Of a stretch of DNA of 64,000 bases, positions 49,501-57,989 are shown piece after piece. The stretch is from Paulinella micropora (Eukaryota; Cercozoa; Imbricatea; Euglyphida; Paulinellidae): positions 62,001-126,000 of the forward strand of contig WBZZ01006266.1 in NCBI GenBank assembly GCA_019918135.1. Direction: 5' to 3'. A program made the translations under genes and the position numbers. The stretch's first letter is position 1; every line of letters begins with the position of its first letter. Below the pieces are notes generated by a model. That model saw only the letters and a list, made by a program, of their open reading frames with translations. It had not been told where the DNA came from and ran no database searches.

Positions 49501-49900
49501 CGTGACAGTGTTTCTGTCACAATTCAGGCGCCTGGGGGGGCACCTCGAGAACCCCGCAGTGTATGGCTCGCGGCTGCACTACACGGCGCTGCACCGGCAG
49601 GTCGAGCATACCGTCCACGGTCATACTGGCCGAGCTCCTGCTGTCGACGTGCAAGGAATGAAGAAGTCATGGCGAGCGTTTGCTAAATGGTTGCAGGACA
49701 AGCCTTGGCGAGGGTCGCAGTATTGCAAGCTCGCCAGGGCGGAACTGCCCCAGAGCGGAAAACATATCCACGTGCTCAGGGATCTGGCCGCGTACGCCAC
49801 GCGTTGTTATGCCTCGCCCACGCGCGATCGTCTAAGGGGCGGCGCCCAGATCCAGACCGCCCCCGCGGCGCCGCACGTGGCGCTAGCGCACGCTTGCTAG
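46526..49900 (+). CDS. Giant hypothetical protein with acidic middle and zinc-like module
   Basis: 1124 residues from ATG 46526 (MALQRQARTG); the frame is open upstream but only over intergenic sequence. An N-terminal Pro/Arg-rich leader is followed by helical and tryptophan-rich sequence. There is a very acidic stretch near 563-597 (EDDDDRGEEELTEDEADEES) and a candidate zinc module near 874-905 (CQKPGCRNV...VWCDDH; C-x4-C...C-x2-H). Two segments weakly recall the duplicated domain of the divergent neighbour at 43.9 kb (GALWLASENTFIRR, then IYLRVAWRI), so the pair may be remote paralogs. GC-rich codon use matches the right-hand gene block. No enzyme motif is recognised. The long clean frame argues for a working gene. 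Confidence 0.75.
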   Translation: MALQRQARTGPARPSHAPAWPPKQEDKVPDGWDGPLAPPVMQGTCPGLCNDLVLKGWSMQQLGVSALPTEQSQDFYTKLASLAQHARQLGSGPVTESDLCVSHPELFHHGFLQTLRRELNELVAKPLASWVWLVLEQGSLSGQWSLEQLADTVVYVPPGTQPTARSWEKGHTLGCNGRDYYFEGFLQLSGEHPYELSAVSWWDLCAGLAHNLQEPNALVGPWAELREDVLSAANKRSAEKMWAKERSPSCPPHTKAQDIEDEMEREILLLEKRVLEECAYVLAKPHAFVCDAGPRVTSERLYRPLVLGSAPAAVATWPWERSPPLASVLQTEPGSAPPATGVAGARSLYIKALHSGLQKHPACLALANTLNTGAKNVVQPQQGPPLGPGALWLASENTFIRRAPREGKSPREASIYLRVAWRITASQAPLHSVPLSLAGPWHRGGLEHAALLPWLACHEVLHYVRCAAWLTEPESEPPAATVVVSAPALRRGRLYVDPYFALCRGVRRYLRTERALYAGMCITRKPRLVTGRIEDDLRSFEHWSQECKEQAERISAMFGVNEDDDDRGEEELTEDEADEESDEEADEEADEEEDLLRDTLTENYYNQEDRGMAEDEVQRINSDPSCLAMRDWVFCLLLPWVEGEADAWLRRNIPPAKTGALPYTYRPAAGAGVSREQIQRWALPQTPSLDLRDLSVRLEVGDYCSAAYEGPRVSDTASGATKCVAPYFPRAQPLPVGGDKDPQWPRTWNCMSPDWEGKRSLRAARAAPVQARYCYTWQYFRAACLGTPRKLCVPENKGAPPTWGVLDVVPDDVRGWLSDPPPAVQKILGLSPHDLLHVRSVLHERDFYVRRLRQVSAAPYGLRGQPSVYAAFACQKPGCRNVAVDLLLDDDETAPRQVWCDDHVPPGRGAAGRYHRSQFFNYHEPAGTVLLDDIACSRPPSRSLALISLNSMLADLLQASERQENACRAHLDNLQDARRKHAPPASEEEHEIVTVFLSQFRRLGGHLENPAVYGSRLHYTALHRQVEHTVHGHTGRAPAVDVQGMKKSWRAFAKWLQDKPWRGSQYCKLARAELPQSGKHIHVLRDLAAYATRCYASPTRDRLRGGAQIQTAPAAPHVALAHAC

Positions 49901-50056
49901 CTAGAGCTTTTCTACAATGGGGTGCCCTACCCGCCGGAAAAACTCCCGACCCTTCTCGCGTGGCGAGAAGCCACGAGCGAAGAAAAGGGTCGGGAGGCCG
50001 CCTCGCCCTTTGCGAGGGCGGCCGGAGAGCCTCGGGGCTGGGCAGCGAAGCCCGTG

Positions 50057-50755
50057 ATGCCAGTCCAGGGGCTGCCCCTGGCCGATAGAAGGCACCACTG
50101 GTATCGCAATCTGGCTGCCCAGATTGCGGCTGACGACGCCCAACAGGCGATGGCTTGGCTGCTCCAGTACGAGTTAGCATTAGGGGCGCCGTTTGTGTCG
50201 CTGCGCAAGGCGTGCCGCGACGTGATGAACCAGGACCTCTTCAGCAACCTGGAACAGCGCTCGGACACGTACGCTTCGCTCTACTTATCGAGCCTGTGTG
50301 TAGCTCGGTGCCTGGTAGCCTCCTGCGAGGCTACCATGCTGTTGCCCGCCTCGTACCTAGCAGGGGATTACCCTGTGCAGCACCTGTTCTTGCAGCCTCG
50401 GCAGGAGCTCGAGGTCAATCAAAAACCTCCCATGTTCGATTCTTTGCTCAACTATTGGGAAAAAGGAGAGGTGCTTATGCCGCAGGGCAAGAAAGTAGAA
50501 GCAGACTTCTTGTGTGACACGCCTGATGGTTACCTACCCCACGTCGCCTGCTATCTCTGCCGTACACATTACCGCGACCCCCAACACCGCCGTGCTCTGC
50601 TCACCCAATTCGTCCGTGTCGCGGAGGAGCTTTTGTTCCCCGCCCCTCCCCCCCCCTCTCCGTCCCCCCCCTCTCGTACCCTGTCCCTTAAACCTTCCCC
50701 TTCTCTCGTACCCTCCCCTTCCCCCCCGGCCGTGTGCCATGTTTTGCTACATTAA
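50057..50755 (+). CDS. Hypothetical protein
   Basis: 232 residues from ATG 50057 (MPVQGLPLADRR). A GTG at 49922 would extend it only through an inverted repeat (CGACCCTTCTCGC/GAAAAGGGTCG), so the ATG is preferred. Helical, aromatic-rich and cysteine-containing (CVARCLVASCEA; VACYLCRTHYRD), it ends in a Pro/Ser-rich tail. The CYLCRTH group recalls the C-x2-C...C-x2-H modules of neighbouring genes. It follows the giant gene by 156 bp on the same strand and may be functionally linked. Confidence 0.55.
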   Translation: MPVQGLPLADRRHHWYRNLAAQIAADDAQQAMAWLLQYELALGAPFVSLRKACRDVMNQDLFSNLEQRSDTYASLYLSSLCVARCLVASCEATMLLPASYLAGDYPVQHLFLQPRQELEVNQKPPMFDSLLNYWEKGEVLMPQGKKVEADFLCDTPDGYLPHVACYLCRTHYRDPQHRRALLTQFVRVAEELLFPAPPPPSPSPPSRTLSLKPSPSLVPSPSPPAVCHVLLH

Positions 50756-50806
50756 AAAACACACTTTTGCGCGCGACTGCCGAGTCCGGGCGCCAGCTGC
50801 TTGCCG

Positions 50807-52108
50807 ATGATGCAACCTCCCGCCCGGACTGTGTACCAAGACACGCAAAGCACTAGGGAAATCCTTGACGTTATCGAAGGTTTACCACTGATTGGTCAGG
50901 GCACCTTTGGCTTCGTTTTTAAACAAAACAATGGACGCGTGCTAAAGCTGACGGGGGATTGTCAGGGGCTGGAGGAAACAGGATATCGCAGGCTACACGA
51001 ACTAGGGGTCGGTCCTAACCTCTACCTGGTTCAAGTCCTCGAGGCCAGCGCCGCCGCCTCCTGGGCGGCGGAGCTGCCCGCAGTAGCGGATTGCAAGGCC
51101 GGCAAGCAGCTGGCGGCTTGCCGGCCTGGAACAGTAAGCGGTGCGGTGAGGCTTTTGCTCCAAGACAGGGGCTGTACCTGCAAGCCAGCCGCCAGCGGGG
51201 GCTTGCAGGTACAGCCCCGCTGGCGGCCCCCCGGCCGGCATTGCTTGGTGCTGCTGCACCTGGAGGCCTTCAACTGCGACCTGAGCCTGGTGGAGAGTTC
51301 AGTGTCGGTGGAGATGTTTGCCGCCGGGGTCTTAGCCCCGGTGGAGGCATGTTTGCAACGTTTGGTCCTTATGGGCGGCTTCTTCCCTTTCGACCAGAAA
51401 CCAACCAACGTCCTTTTAAATCTAAAGCGCAGCATCAGTGGCGCAGGTTGGCTGGTGCAAAAGGTCGTGTTCACCGACCTAGAGGATTCGACTATGTGCC
51501 GCGTCAAGTACCCGCGCCCGATCGTAGCGGACGCGGCGTTGCTGTACTTTCTAGCTACTTGTAGGGGGCAACTCCCTCGAGCGCTTTGGTGTCTTCCGGG
51601 TTGGCAGGGCCCTGGCGGGGCCGCGCGCTTCGCCCGCGCCTGGGACGTACTGCACCTAGAGATCCTGCCGCGGGGTGGCTGGCACTTTTGGACTGTGTAT
51701 GCAGTAGACGCGCTAGGGTGTGGCTGGGAGGCTTACCTTAAGAAATTACACAAATACGTGGCCGTGGGCTTTGCAAACAGAGTTCAGCTCTCGCCCGACT
51801 GGAAAGCTTGGCTCCGCACCGTGCTGCAACGGCACGGTTGGGGCGACCACGACGACGCTGTGTCAGCACGGACCCGGGACTTTTGGCGGCCGCTTGATTC
51901 TCTGTGCCTGGACGAGGCTCTGGCTAAACATGATATACTGGATGTTCTCATTTTTTGTGCCCAGAGTTTTGTACAACTACAGGTGACGGACTGCTACACT
52001 CTAGCTCAGGACATCGCCCGTATTTGCTGTGGAGGCTGGACGCACCTGTCCATGTTTTTTATTGCACCACTTGTAAAGGACCGCTTTTTGCGCTCGGTAG
52101 TGAGCTAG
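50807..52108 (+). CDS. Divergent protein kinase
   Basis: 433 residues from ATG 50807 (a TTG six bases earlier is ignored). Kinase landmarks occur in order: glycine-rich loop IGQGTFGFVFK (about 29-39), lysine in GRVLKLTGD (about 47), catalytic loop FPFDQKPTNVLLN (about 193-205; the usual HRD is replaced by PFD, with D, K and N retained) and VFTDLEDST (about 220; DLE in place of DFG). The C-lobe is long, with tryptophan-rich helices. The fold resembles kinases of giant viruses and is likely active as K, D, N and D are present. A GC inverted repeat (51168-51227) sits in frame between the N- and C-lobes, encoding a Cys/Gly/Pro-rich loop. Substrate unknown. Confidence 0.75.
   Translation: MMQPPARTVYQDTQSTREILDVIEGLPLIGQGTFGFVFKQNNGRVLKLTGDCQGLEETGYRRLHELGVGPNLYLVQVLEASAAASWAAELPAVADCKAGKQLAACRPGTVSGAVRLLLQDRGCTCKPAASGGLQVQPRWRPPGRHCLVLLHLEAFNCDLSLVESSVSVEMFAAGVLAPVEACLQRLVLMGGFFPFDQKPTNVLLNLKRSISGAGWLVQKVVFTDLEDSTMCRVKYPRPIVADAALLYFLATCRGQLPRALWCLPGWQGPGGAARFARAWDVLHLEILPRGGWHFWTVYAVDALGCGWEAYLKKLHKYVAVGFANRVQLSPDWKAWLRTVLQRHGWGDHDDAVSARTRDFWRPLDSLCLDEALAKHDILDVLIFCAQSFVQLQVTDCYTLAQDIARICCGGWTHLSMFFIAPLVKDRFLRSVVS
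51168..51227. repeat. In-frame inverted repeat inside the kinase gene
   Basis: Perfect 19-bp arms GGGGCTGTACCTGCAAGCC (51168-51186) and its complement (51200-51218) flank a short GC-rich centre. An additional GCCGCCAGC/GCTGGCGGC pair overlaps, so alternative foldings are possible. It keeps the kinase frame open. Confidence 0.9.
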
Positions 52109-52521
52109 AAAGAGTAGTGGAAACCTATCAATCGTTAAAAAACAAAAAACAAAAAAAACTTTTAACACAAAGGACGGCCTTGCCCGAGGCCCCGCGCCTT
52201 CCGAGCCTGAGGCGCACAACGGCTGTCCACTGACAATGTACAGGCTTCGAGCGGCCCGCACTCAGTTACCCGACACGTTACAAGGCCTGCGACAACTAAT
52301 CGAAGCCAAAGCTGCCAACCCCTTTCTCCCCGCCCCCACCCTTCCACCCACCCACCTTGCCCCCCCCCCCCTCCTCTTCCGTCCGGAGTCTTGGGGCAAG
52401 AAGAGGAGGAGGAGGGGGGGGGGGGGGGGGTGCTTCGCTATAGGAGCAAAACAAAGGCGCTTAAAAAAGGGGAGACGGAAGATCAAAACAAGAGCAAAAA
52501 GAAAAAGCTCGGTTCTGAGAT

Positions 52522-53245
52522 ATGGGCAAGAAACGCCATCGAGAAACAGCAAGCTCCCCTTCCAGCTCGCACCAGCGGTCTAGACAGCAAAAAAAGCACA
52601 AGGCTAGACAGCCCTCCAGCCCGCGCCAGCGGGCTGGGCAGCAGACAGGTGCGCGCGCGCGACTGGGCCGTCCTGGGGTCCTCTCGCGGAAGGGTGGGAG
52701 AGCGCCTGTTGCGCTTGCTGCGTGCACTGCCGGATTACCGCGCAGGTGACGGCCTGGTGTGCGCCGGGCTAGAGCCTGGGGAATGGCTTTCGATCTGTGT
52801 GGACGGTAATACTATGGCCTACGGGGCCGCCGAGGAGTTGGCGCAGCTGTTCCGGACCAGGCTCCTGCCGAGGCTGCGGCGTCACGGTCGCTTTGATTTC
52901 ACGGGAGAGCTGGCGAGCAAGGGCACGAGACTGCTGCTAAGGCTGCTAGCCCCCCAGGCAACACACCTGCGGCTGAAAGCGGACCCCTTTACCGCAAGCG
53001 GCTCTGCGCGGCTGAAAAAGCTGCTGGCCTTGGCCGGCCAGCTGCAGAGTCTGGACCTGCTGCACAGGCTGGAGCCCGCGCCCGCCTGGCTCCGCGTGTT
53101 GCCTGCGACCCTGCGCGAACTGACGCTGTACAGCCAACAGGCACTGCTCCAGCCCCCCGACGCCTCCCCCCGTGCCTCGGCTGCGAGGAATGTCAGTGGG
53201 AGCCAGTGGACTTCTGGGCGCTGCACCCAGCGCTGTCTAGCATAG
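52522..53245 (+). CDS. Leucine-rich-repeat protein, N-terminal part
   Basis: An ATG at 52522 (MGKKRHRETASS) gives a basic, serine-rich leader; LRR-like sequence follows in an overlapping frame up to 53245 (RLLRLLRALPDY, GTRLLLRLLAPQATHLRLKA, LAGQLQSLDLLHRLEPA, LPATLRELTLYSQQ). The locus with the next entry looks like one broken LRR gene. A copy of the AGCCCGCGnnAGCGGGCT palindrome lies at about 52618-52638 inside it. Upstream (52236-52520) is purine-rich and low-complexity. Confidence 0.5.
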
Positions 53246-54300
53246 TCTTGCGGAACTACGAGGATACGCCGCCACAGCTGTTGCGCGGCTCGCCACAGCT
53301 GAGACGTCTAGAAATGAAAGGCTGTGCGCTCCTGTCCCTTCCTAAAACTTGGCGCCCCAACTGCCCAGGGCTCGAGTGCCTCAAGGTTTACAACTGTCGC
53401 AGCTATTCGCCCAAGCTGTGGGACGCCGTCCTGCTGATACTGCGGCTCGCGGCCGCCTCGCTCCAAACAGTTGAGCTCTCTTGCCACGGGGGGCACTTGG
53501 AGAGCTCGCCGGAACTGCTAGCGGCGCTCGCCAAGTGCCCCAATCTCACGAGGCTAGTGCTGGACCTGGATCTGGAACGGCTGGGCCCCGGCTCCGTGCC
53601 CCGGCTCACAGCCCCCCAGCTGGCTCACCTAGCAGTGCGCCTCCCCGCCCAGCGCGACGACCCCTACACGTTCGTGTCCGAGCTGCAACTCCTCGCCCCC
53701 CACACGGACTTGCAGTCGCTCGGCCTTATCCTCCCGGCGACCGGGAGAATCAGCGCGCAAGACGACCCCAGCTTCCTCGCGCCCAACCTAGCCAGACTCT
53801 CCTTGCACTGCGGCTCAGAACTAGACTCCGACTTCTTGCTGCCGCTCCTCGCGCTGCCCCGCTTGCAAGAGCTTAACTTTAGGGGCGTGCTGGCACCCGG
53901 CCCAGGCAGGAGGCGAGCTCTCCGGCTGCTCGCGCGCAGCCGCGTGTTGCAAACACTCCGTTTACAAATCCCGCCCTTCTCTACCATCACTAATCCCCGC
54001 GCCGTCCGCGACTGGGAAAGGGTCTTGCGCAAAGGTTTCCCCGCCCTCACCTCGTTGCTCCTTGCCACCAACACCGTCGGAATAGCAAGCCGCGGTTTCG
54101 GCGGCGGCGCTCGTCCGCTAACCCGCATCCTCACCGGCATCGCTACTCAGCGCCGCCGCCGAAACCTCCCCGCGTTCACCCTCACTTCTAACTGCCTCTC
54201 CGGACTCCTCGACAGGCGCCTGTCCAGACTTATCGCCCTCCGCGGCTGGTGCCGACTCATTTGCCAATACCAATCCTTCGCCTGTGAGTTTAGCTGGTAG
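53206..54300 (+). CDS. Leucine-rich-repeat protein, C-terminal part
   Basis: 364 residues with regular LRRs: SPQLRRLEMKGCALL, CPGLECLKVYNCRSY, LQTVELSCHGG, CPNLTRLVLDLDLERL, APQLAHLAVRL, LQSLGLILPATG, APNLARLSLHC, LPRLQELNFRGV and SRVLQTLRLQI. The frame continues the LRR architecture of the preceding entry. The stop at 54300 is followed at once by another AGCCCGCGCTAGCGGGCT palindrome. The frame's start codon is not reliable. Confidence 0.65.
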   Translation: MDFWALHPALSSIVLRNYEDTPPQLLRGSPQLRRLEMKGCALLSLPKTWRPNCPGLECLKVYNCRSYSPKLWDAVLLILRLAAASLQTVELSCHGGHLESSPELLAALAKCPNLTRLVLDLDLERLGPGSVPRLTAPQLAHLAVRLPAQRDDPYTFVSELQLLAPHTDLQSLGLILPATGRISAQDDPSFLAPNLARLSLHCGSELDSDFLLPLLALPRLQELNFRGVLAPGPGRRRALRLLARSRVLQTLRLQIPPFSTITNPRAVRDWERVLRKGFPALTSLLLATNTVGIASRGFGGGARPLTRILTGIATQRRRRNLPAFTLTSNCLSGLLDRRLSRLIALRGWCRLICQYQSFACEFSW

Positions 54301-54325
54301 CCAGCCCGCGCTAGCGGGCTGGAGA
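54301..54325. repeat. GC-rich palindrome, core element
   Basis: CCAGCCCGCGCTAGCGGGCTGG, apart from its first bases, is a palindrome immediately after an LRR stop codon. The same core occurs at about 13172, 13554, 17220, 52619, 62080 and 62138. Confidence 0.85.
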
Positions 54326-54457
54326 CGAGTCCGGACTCTGCTCCCCGCCCCTCCCCCCCCACCCCGCGCCAAGTCCGGACCAACCACTCCCCCAACTTGC
54401 GCAAGTATTCTAGACTTTTTCAATATAAAACTATTTCCCACCAAGGAGAGAGGTTCC

Positions 54458-56080
54458 ATGCCCTGTCCGGCTTGTCGAGAACGTAAGAGCCGGCCTTATG
54501 GTAGTGCCTACCGCGACCAACAGTGGCAGGCAGCGTACGGAGTTCAGCAGATGAAGCAGCTGCTAAACTACCAGCTGCGGGCTGGTTTGCAGGAAATCGT
54601 CTTGTCCAACACAGAATCACTGGATCTAGACCTAACAAAAGCTTCGTCTAACAAACCAGTGATTCTCGCGCCCCTGCCCGGAGCGTGCCAAGGCTTGGCG
54701 GAACGGCTCCCCCACCTGCGTCATCAGGCACAGGGCCAGCAACTCGACATCCGCGTCCGCGTCCCCGGTGCGGACTCGGCGGGGGCTTGCGCCCTTGTCC
54801 AAGCCGCCCTGTTACACGCCGATGAGCTTGAAGTGCACGGGCTGCAGCAGCTGCCAGAGTTGGGCGCCGGCTGCAGGGGCATCACAGCCGCGTGTATTAC
54901 GCTCGTGAACTGTGGCCCCGCCACGGCCGCCCCCGGCTTACAGCAGGTTTGGGACCTGTCTGGATCGCAGTGCGTGGTGTGGGGGCAGCTGCACCTGAAC
55001 GACAGCCCTGCCTGCAACCTCAAGCTACCGAGCAACAGCCTACTGCTCTGCCTGACAGTTGATACAGATTCCGGCGGCAGCTACGACCTCTCGCAGCGTG
55101 TTCAAAACGCCAACCTCTCGCACCTGCGGTACCTCAGGTTGATATGCTCAGGCGCCGCTCTCGAGGCGCCCATGTTCTCAGCTGCACCAGCGGCTACGGG
55201 CCTGTCAGACCTTGCACTAGAGTACATACCTAGACAACAAGAGTTGGACGAATGGCGCCAGGGGCTACAAGAGAAGTTGAGCGAGGTATTGTGGGCCTCG
55301 CTCAACGCTGAAGACCTGGTTGACATCATCAAGCGCTACACCAGGCCCAACCCCGCGACGCGCGCCCTGACAGCCGCCTCACTGGAAAGGCTGGCGCTGG
55401 CGCGCGACAGAAGCAGAACAGCCATCAGCTTCAAACGTTTCCAACTGGCGCCCTGTGTTTTGCCCTGGCTGCAAGCCGCGTTTGTCGAGAACCCTGCTGG
55501 GGGCCCAGCAGGGGCTTTGGAACTTGTAGCCTGCGATTTGCACCCAGACTTGGACCCGGCACAGCTGGCCAACCAGCTGCGTGTCTGGCTGCCGTCGCTG
55601 CAGGTGCTCTCTCTGGAAGGCTGCCGTTTCGCAGACGACGCGTTCTGCTGGGCGCTCTTTAGGCGTGAGCAAGACTCCACGCCCACGCAGGCACTGCGGT
55701 TACAGAAACTCAATCTAACGGGCACGAGTATACAGCGCTTCCACCTGCACGCCGTCCGGCTGGGACAGGAGCTGCGCTGCCTGCACGTGCCTAGTCTGCA
55801 GACCCTTCCCACGGGCGAGCGAAAGCAAGCAGTGTGGGCTCGCTTGGAAGAGCTGGTCGTAGCTGAGCCCTGTCGGGCCCAGGACTGGGCGGCGCTCTTA
55901 CATACACCGAAGCCACTCTGGCCCAACCTGCGCAAGCTGCAGCTCCAGCTCGAGGGGGCTGCTGCGGAAGACGTCTGGCGCACCACCGCTCAGCAATGCC
56001 CGCAACTTCAACATTGGACGGTGCGTAACCAGAAACATGGCATGAGTCTCTCTAGCCCGCCGCTTGGCTGGGCTGGCTGA
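54458..56080 (+). CDS. Leucine-rich-repeat protein with N-terminal CxxC
   Basis: 540 residues from ATG 54458, with CAATATAAAAC 28 bases upstream as a TATA-like box. It starts MPCPACRERKSRPYGS (CxxC), similar to the short ORF at 56329 (MPCKKCRKCGK). The body has LRR units: HADELEVHGLQQLPELG, ITAACITLVNCG, LSHLRYLRLICSG, LSDLALEYIP, LPSLQVLSLEGCRF, LRLQKLNLTGTSIQRF and WPNLRKLQLQLEG. A short GC palindrome (GAACCCTGCTGGGGGCCCAG region, about 55490-55510) is read through in frame. LRR-like sequence continues past the stop to about 56203 in another frame, so the end may be altered. Protein-binding role inferred. Confidence 0.7.
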   Translation: MPCPACRERKSRPYGSAYRDQQWQAAYGVQQMKQLLNYQLRAGLQEIVLSNTESLDLDLTKASSNKPVILAPLPGACQGLAERLPHLRHQAQGQQLDIRVRVPGADSAGACALVQAALLHADELEVHGLQQLPELGAGCRGITAACITLVNCGPATAAPGLQQVWDLSGSQCVVWGQLHLNDSPACNLKLPSNSLLLCLTVDTDSGGSYDLSQRVQNANLSHLRYLRLICSGAALEAPMFSAAPAATGLSDLALEYIPRQQELDEWRQGLQEKLSEVLWASLNAEDLVDIIKRYTRPNPATRALTAASLERLALARDRSRTAISFKRFQLAPCVLPWLQAAFVENPAGGPAGALELVACDLHPDLDPAQLANQLRVWLPSLQVLSLEGCRFADDAFCWALFRREQDSTPTQALRLQKLNLTGTSIQRFHLHAVRLGQELRCLHVPSLQTLPTGERKQAVWARLEELVVAEPCRAQDWAALLHTPKPLWPNLRKLQLQLEGAAAEDVWRTTAQQCPQLQHWTVRNQKHGMSLSSPPLGWAG

Positions 56081-56328
56081 GGGCAAGCCCGCGCGGGCGA
56101 GCTGGGTGTTGGATCTCCGAGGTAGACGCTTTAAGTACCAAGAGCTCTTGCCATTCTTGCAGAACGAGAACCTGCAGTGCCTCTTCGACCTGCCAAGCAG
56201 ATGAAAAAAAAAAATTCTAACTCGGGGCGCCCCTCCCCCCTCCCTCTCTCTCCTCTCTGTGCCGGTAGTCATCTGCTCCGTACCTGCTGCAAACATATAG
56301 GGTAGACAATGATATAACAAAAGACAAA

Positions 56329-56502
56329 ATGCCTTGCAAAAAATGTCGGAAATGCGGCAAGCTATTCGAAAGCAGACACAACAAAACCAAACCTGACTCG
56401 GCGGCGGTTGCTCCCCCAATCGCCACAGCACAGACAAATACAGGAACCGCAACGCAAGCATACGAAGAAACAGCAAAAAAAGCTGACGCACAAGAACTGT
56501 AG
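56329..56502 (+). CDS. Small cysteine-motif ORF
   Basis: A 57-residue ORF not long enough for most gene lists. It starts MPCKKCRKCGKLFESRQHNK, i.e. C-x2-C-x2-C with a nearby His, then a Thr/Ala-rich tail. AT-rich CATATAGG and GATATAACAAAAG lie 10-40 bases upstream, like other promoters here. Its first residues recall the start of the LRR protein at 54458, so it may be either a small zinc-binding protein or a detached leader. Confidence 0.45.
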   Translation: MPCKKCRKCGKLFESRHNKTKPDSAAVAPPIATAQTNTGTATQAYEETAKKADAQEL

Positions 56503-56874
56503 CAACAGTCGTCAAGAGGGGAGGAGGTTCACAGGACCCTGTCTAGGGCCCGGCGACGTCGGCAAAGCCCCTGTCCAAAAAGTTGTACGATGCATTATTC
56601 ACCCAAGGGGGACAGCGGAAGAAGGCGCCAAGCACATATGTCCCAGCCACAGCTTGAGCAGTAGCTCACACAGGGCTGCTGAGGCAGACCAGTTTATTAT
56701 CATTTTTTTTACAGTAAAAACACTTTTTCTTTTTTTTGTGTAGCAGCACGGGGGGCGCCCCCTCCCATCCCTTTGCGCTCTCCCCCCCGCCGGGAGAGCC
56801 CTCGCGCCTCTCCCCGCGGGCTCTCCCGGCGGACTCTCCCCGGCGGGCTCTTTCCCTGACAAAAACACAGCGAG
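56503..56874. other. Intergenic stretch
   Basis: No supported gene. An AT-rich segment (56694-56740, with TTTATTATCA and GTAAAAACAC) is followed by GGGGGGCGCCCCCTCCC and several GGGCTCTC/GAGAGCCC inverted repeats (56785-56850) just before the next gene. Confidence 0.45.
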
Positions 56875-57561
56875 ATGAATTCGCAGACAGAGCCCGCGGG
56901 CGAATCCAGTGCGGCGCGCCTTTTCAAGAGCAGGTACGGAGCAGAGGGCACCACGGTCTCCATGCCCCCCTCGGGCGCGCGGCTGTGCCTACGAGCGAGA
57001 GGCAGGCTGAGTTTGCTCAGTTCGTCTCAGTTTGGGCCAGAGTGGCTTCCCGCCTGCGAACGCTGTTTTACCCTCGGCGAGTGCGCGAGCCTCGCGGAGG
57101 CGGAACCTTGGGCCGATGACGACGGACACTTTAGGCTGTGTGCGCTGCACGCGCGCAGGGTGGAAAGAAAGCGCGAGTACCGGCGTGGCAGGCGCGCGCG
57201 TCGCAAGAAAAAGCGTTGTTTGCGCCCTCCCAGCGACACCGCTGGGGCCGGGGGGCCGCCCGCGCCGGCCATTGCACTGTGGTTCAAACGCCTAGCCGAA
57301 GCGGAGCCCTATGTAGAACAAAGGCCGGGCATCAAGATGTTGCAGCGTTTTGGTGCCGCTTTCAAGGTCGTGGAGGAACACAAGCTCGTGTTCCGAGAGT
57401 GGAGGGTCGGGCAAGCCTCAGATGACCGCGTCGCGTGTGAAGCGTGCTACGAACATGAAAACGTAGCCACGCTAGCAACTGTGCGCACGGCGGGGCGGGA
57501 CTGGCCGACTCTGTGCGCACGACACGGAAAGGAGAGGGGGGGACTCGACTGCCTTTGCTGA
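56875..57561 (+). CDS. Protein with two C-x2-C...C-x2-H modules
   Basis: 228 residues from ATG 56875 (MNSQTEPAGE). Two similar zinc-like modules are visible. The first (about 61-97) is LPACERCFTLGECAS...FRLCALHARR and the second (about 192-220) is VACEACYEHENVATL...PTLCARHGKE. Between them lies a strongly basic run (RGRRARRKKKRCLRPP). The repeat of CxxC ... CxxH suggests each binds one zinc; the basic run suggests nucleic-acid contact or nuclear import. A comparable WCDDH module ends the giant protein at 46526. Family unknown. A perfect hairpin follows at 57685. Confidence 0.65.
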   Translation: MNSQTEPAGESSAARLFKSRYGAEGTTVSMPPSGARLCLRARGRLSLLSSSQFGPEWLPACERCFTLGECASLAEAEPWADDDGHFRLCALHARRVERKREYRRGRRARRKKKRCLRPPSDTAGAGGPPAPAIALWFKRLAEAEPYVEQRPGIKMLQRFGAAFKVVEEHKLVFREWRVGQASDDRVACEACYEHENVATLATVRTAGRDWPTLCARHGKERGGLDCLC

Positions 57562-57684
57562 TTTGTAATATAAGTTTAGATCGATTAAATAACAATGAGA
57601 AAAAAAGACGTGCATACAGAACAAACCAAGCCACGAAACATACGACTATGTAAATAATCGGGAGATGCAAATTGCCTTGCCTCA

Positions 57685-57715
57685 CAGTCTGCTTTCCTTT
57701 ATGGAAAGCAGACTG
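57685..57715. terminator. Perfect 13-bp hairpin, possible transcript end
   Basis: CAGTCTGCTTTCC (57685-57697) and GGAAAGCAGACTG (57703-57715) pair perfectly around TTTAT. It lies 124 bases after the stop of the two-module protein. Palindromic 3' ends of this kind mark transcript ends in mimiviruses and pandoraviruses. Confidence 0.6.
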
Positions 57716-57989
57716 TTTGAGACGGACAGTGTGGAGACCGTAAAATGGTGCGAGGTGGCAGACGCTGCTCCAGCCCCTCCCCCCCGCGATCGTCACGAAA
57801 TCTGAAGTTTCCAATTCAGAAGCTTTGAATAAAGTTTTTGCTTGTACTTGAAAACCCCACAAAACTCCAGGCGAGAGAGAAAGCAGCAAAGCCCCTCTCT
57901 GCACACCCCCCCCCCCCCAAAGAAGAGGGGACTCTTCTCCCGAGTCCCTCCTTCCTCCCTGTCCCCCCCCAAAAGAACTCTAGCCGCCT

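Noticed and set aside
49687-50088. Arg/Gly-rich open frame after the giant gene
   Set aside because: It overlaps the end of the giant gene in another frame and an inverted repeat; no protein-like pattern.
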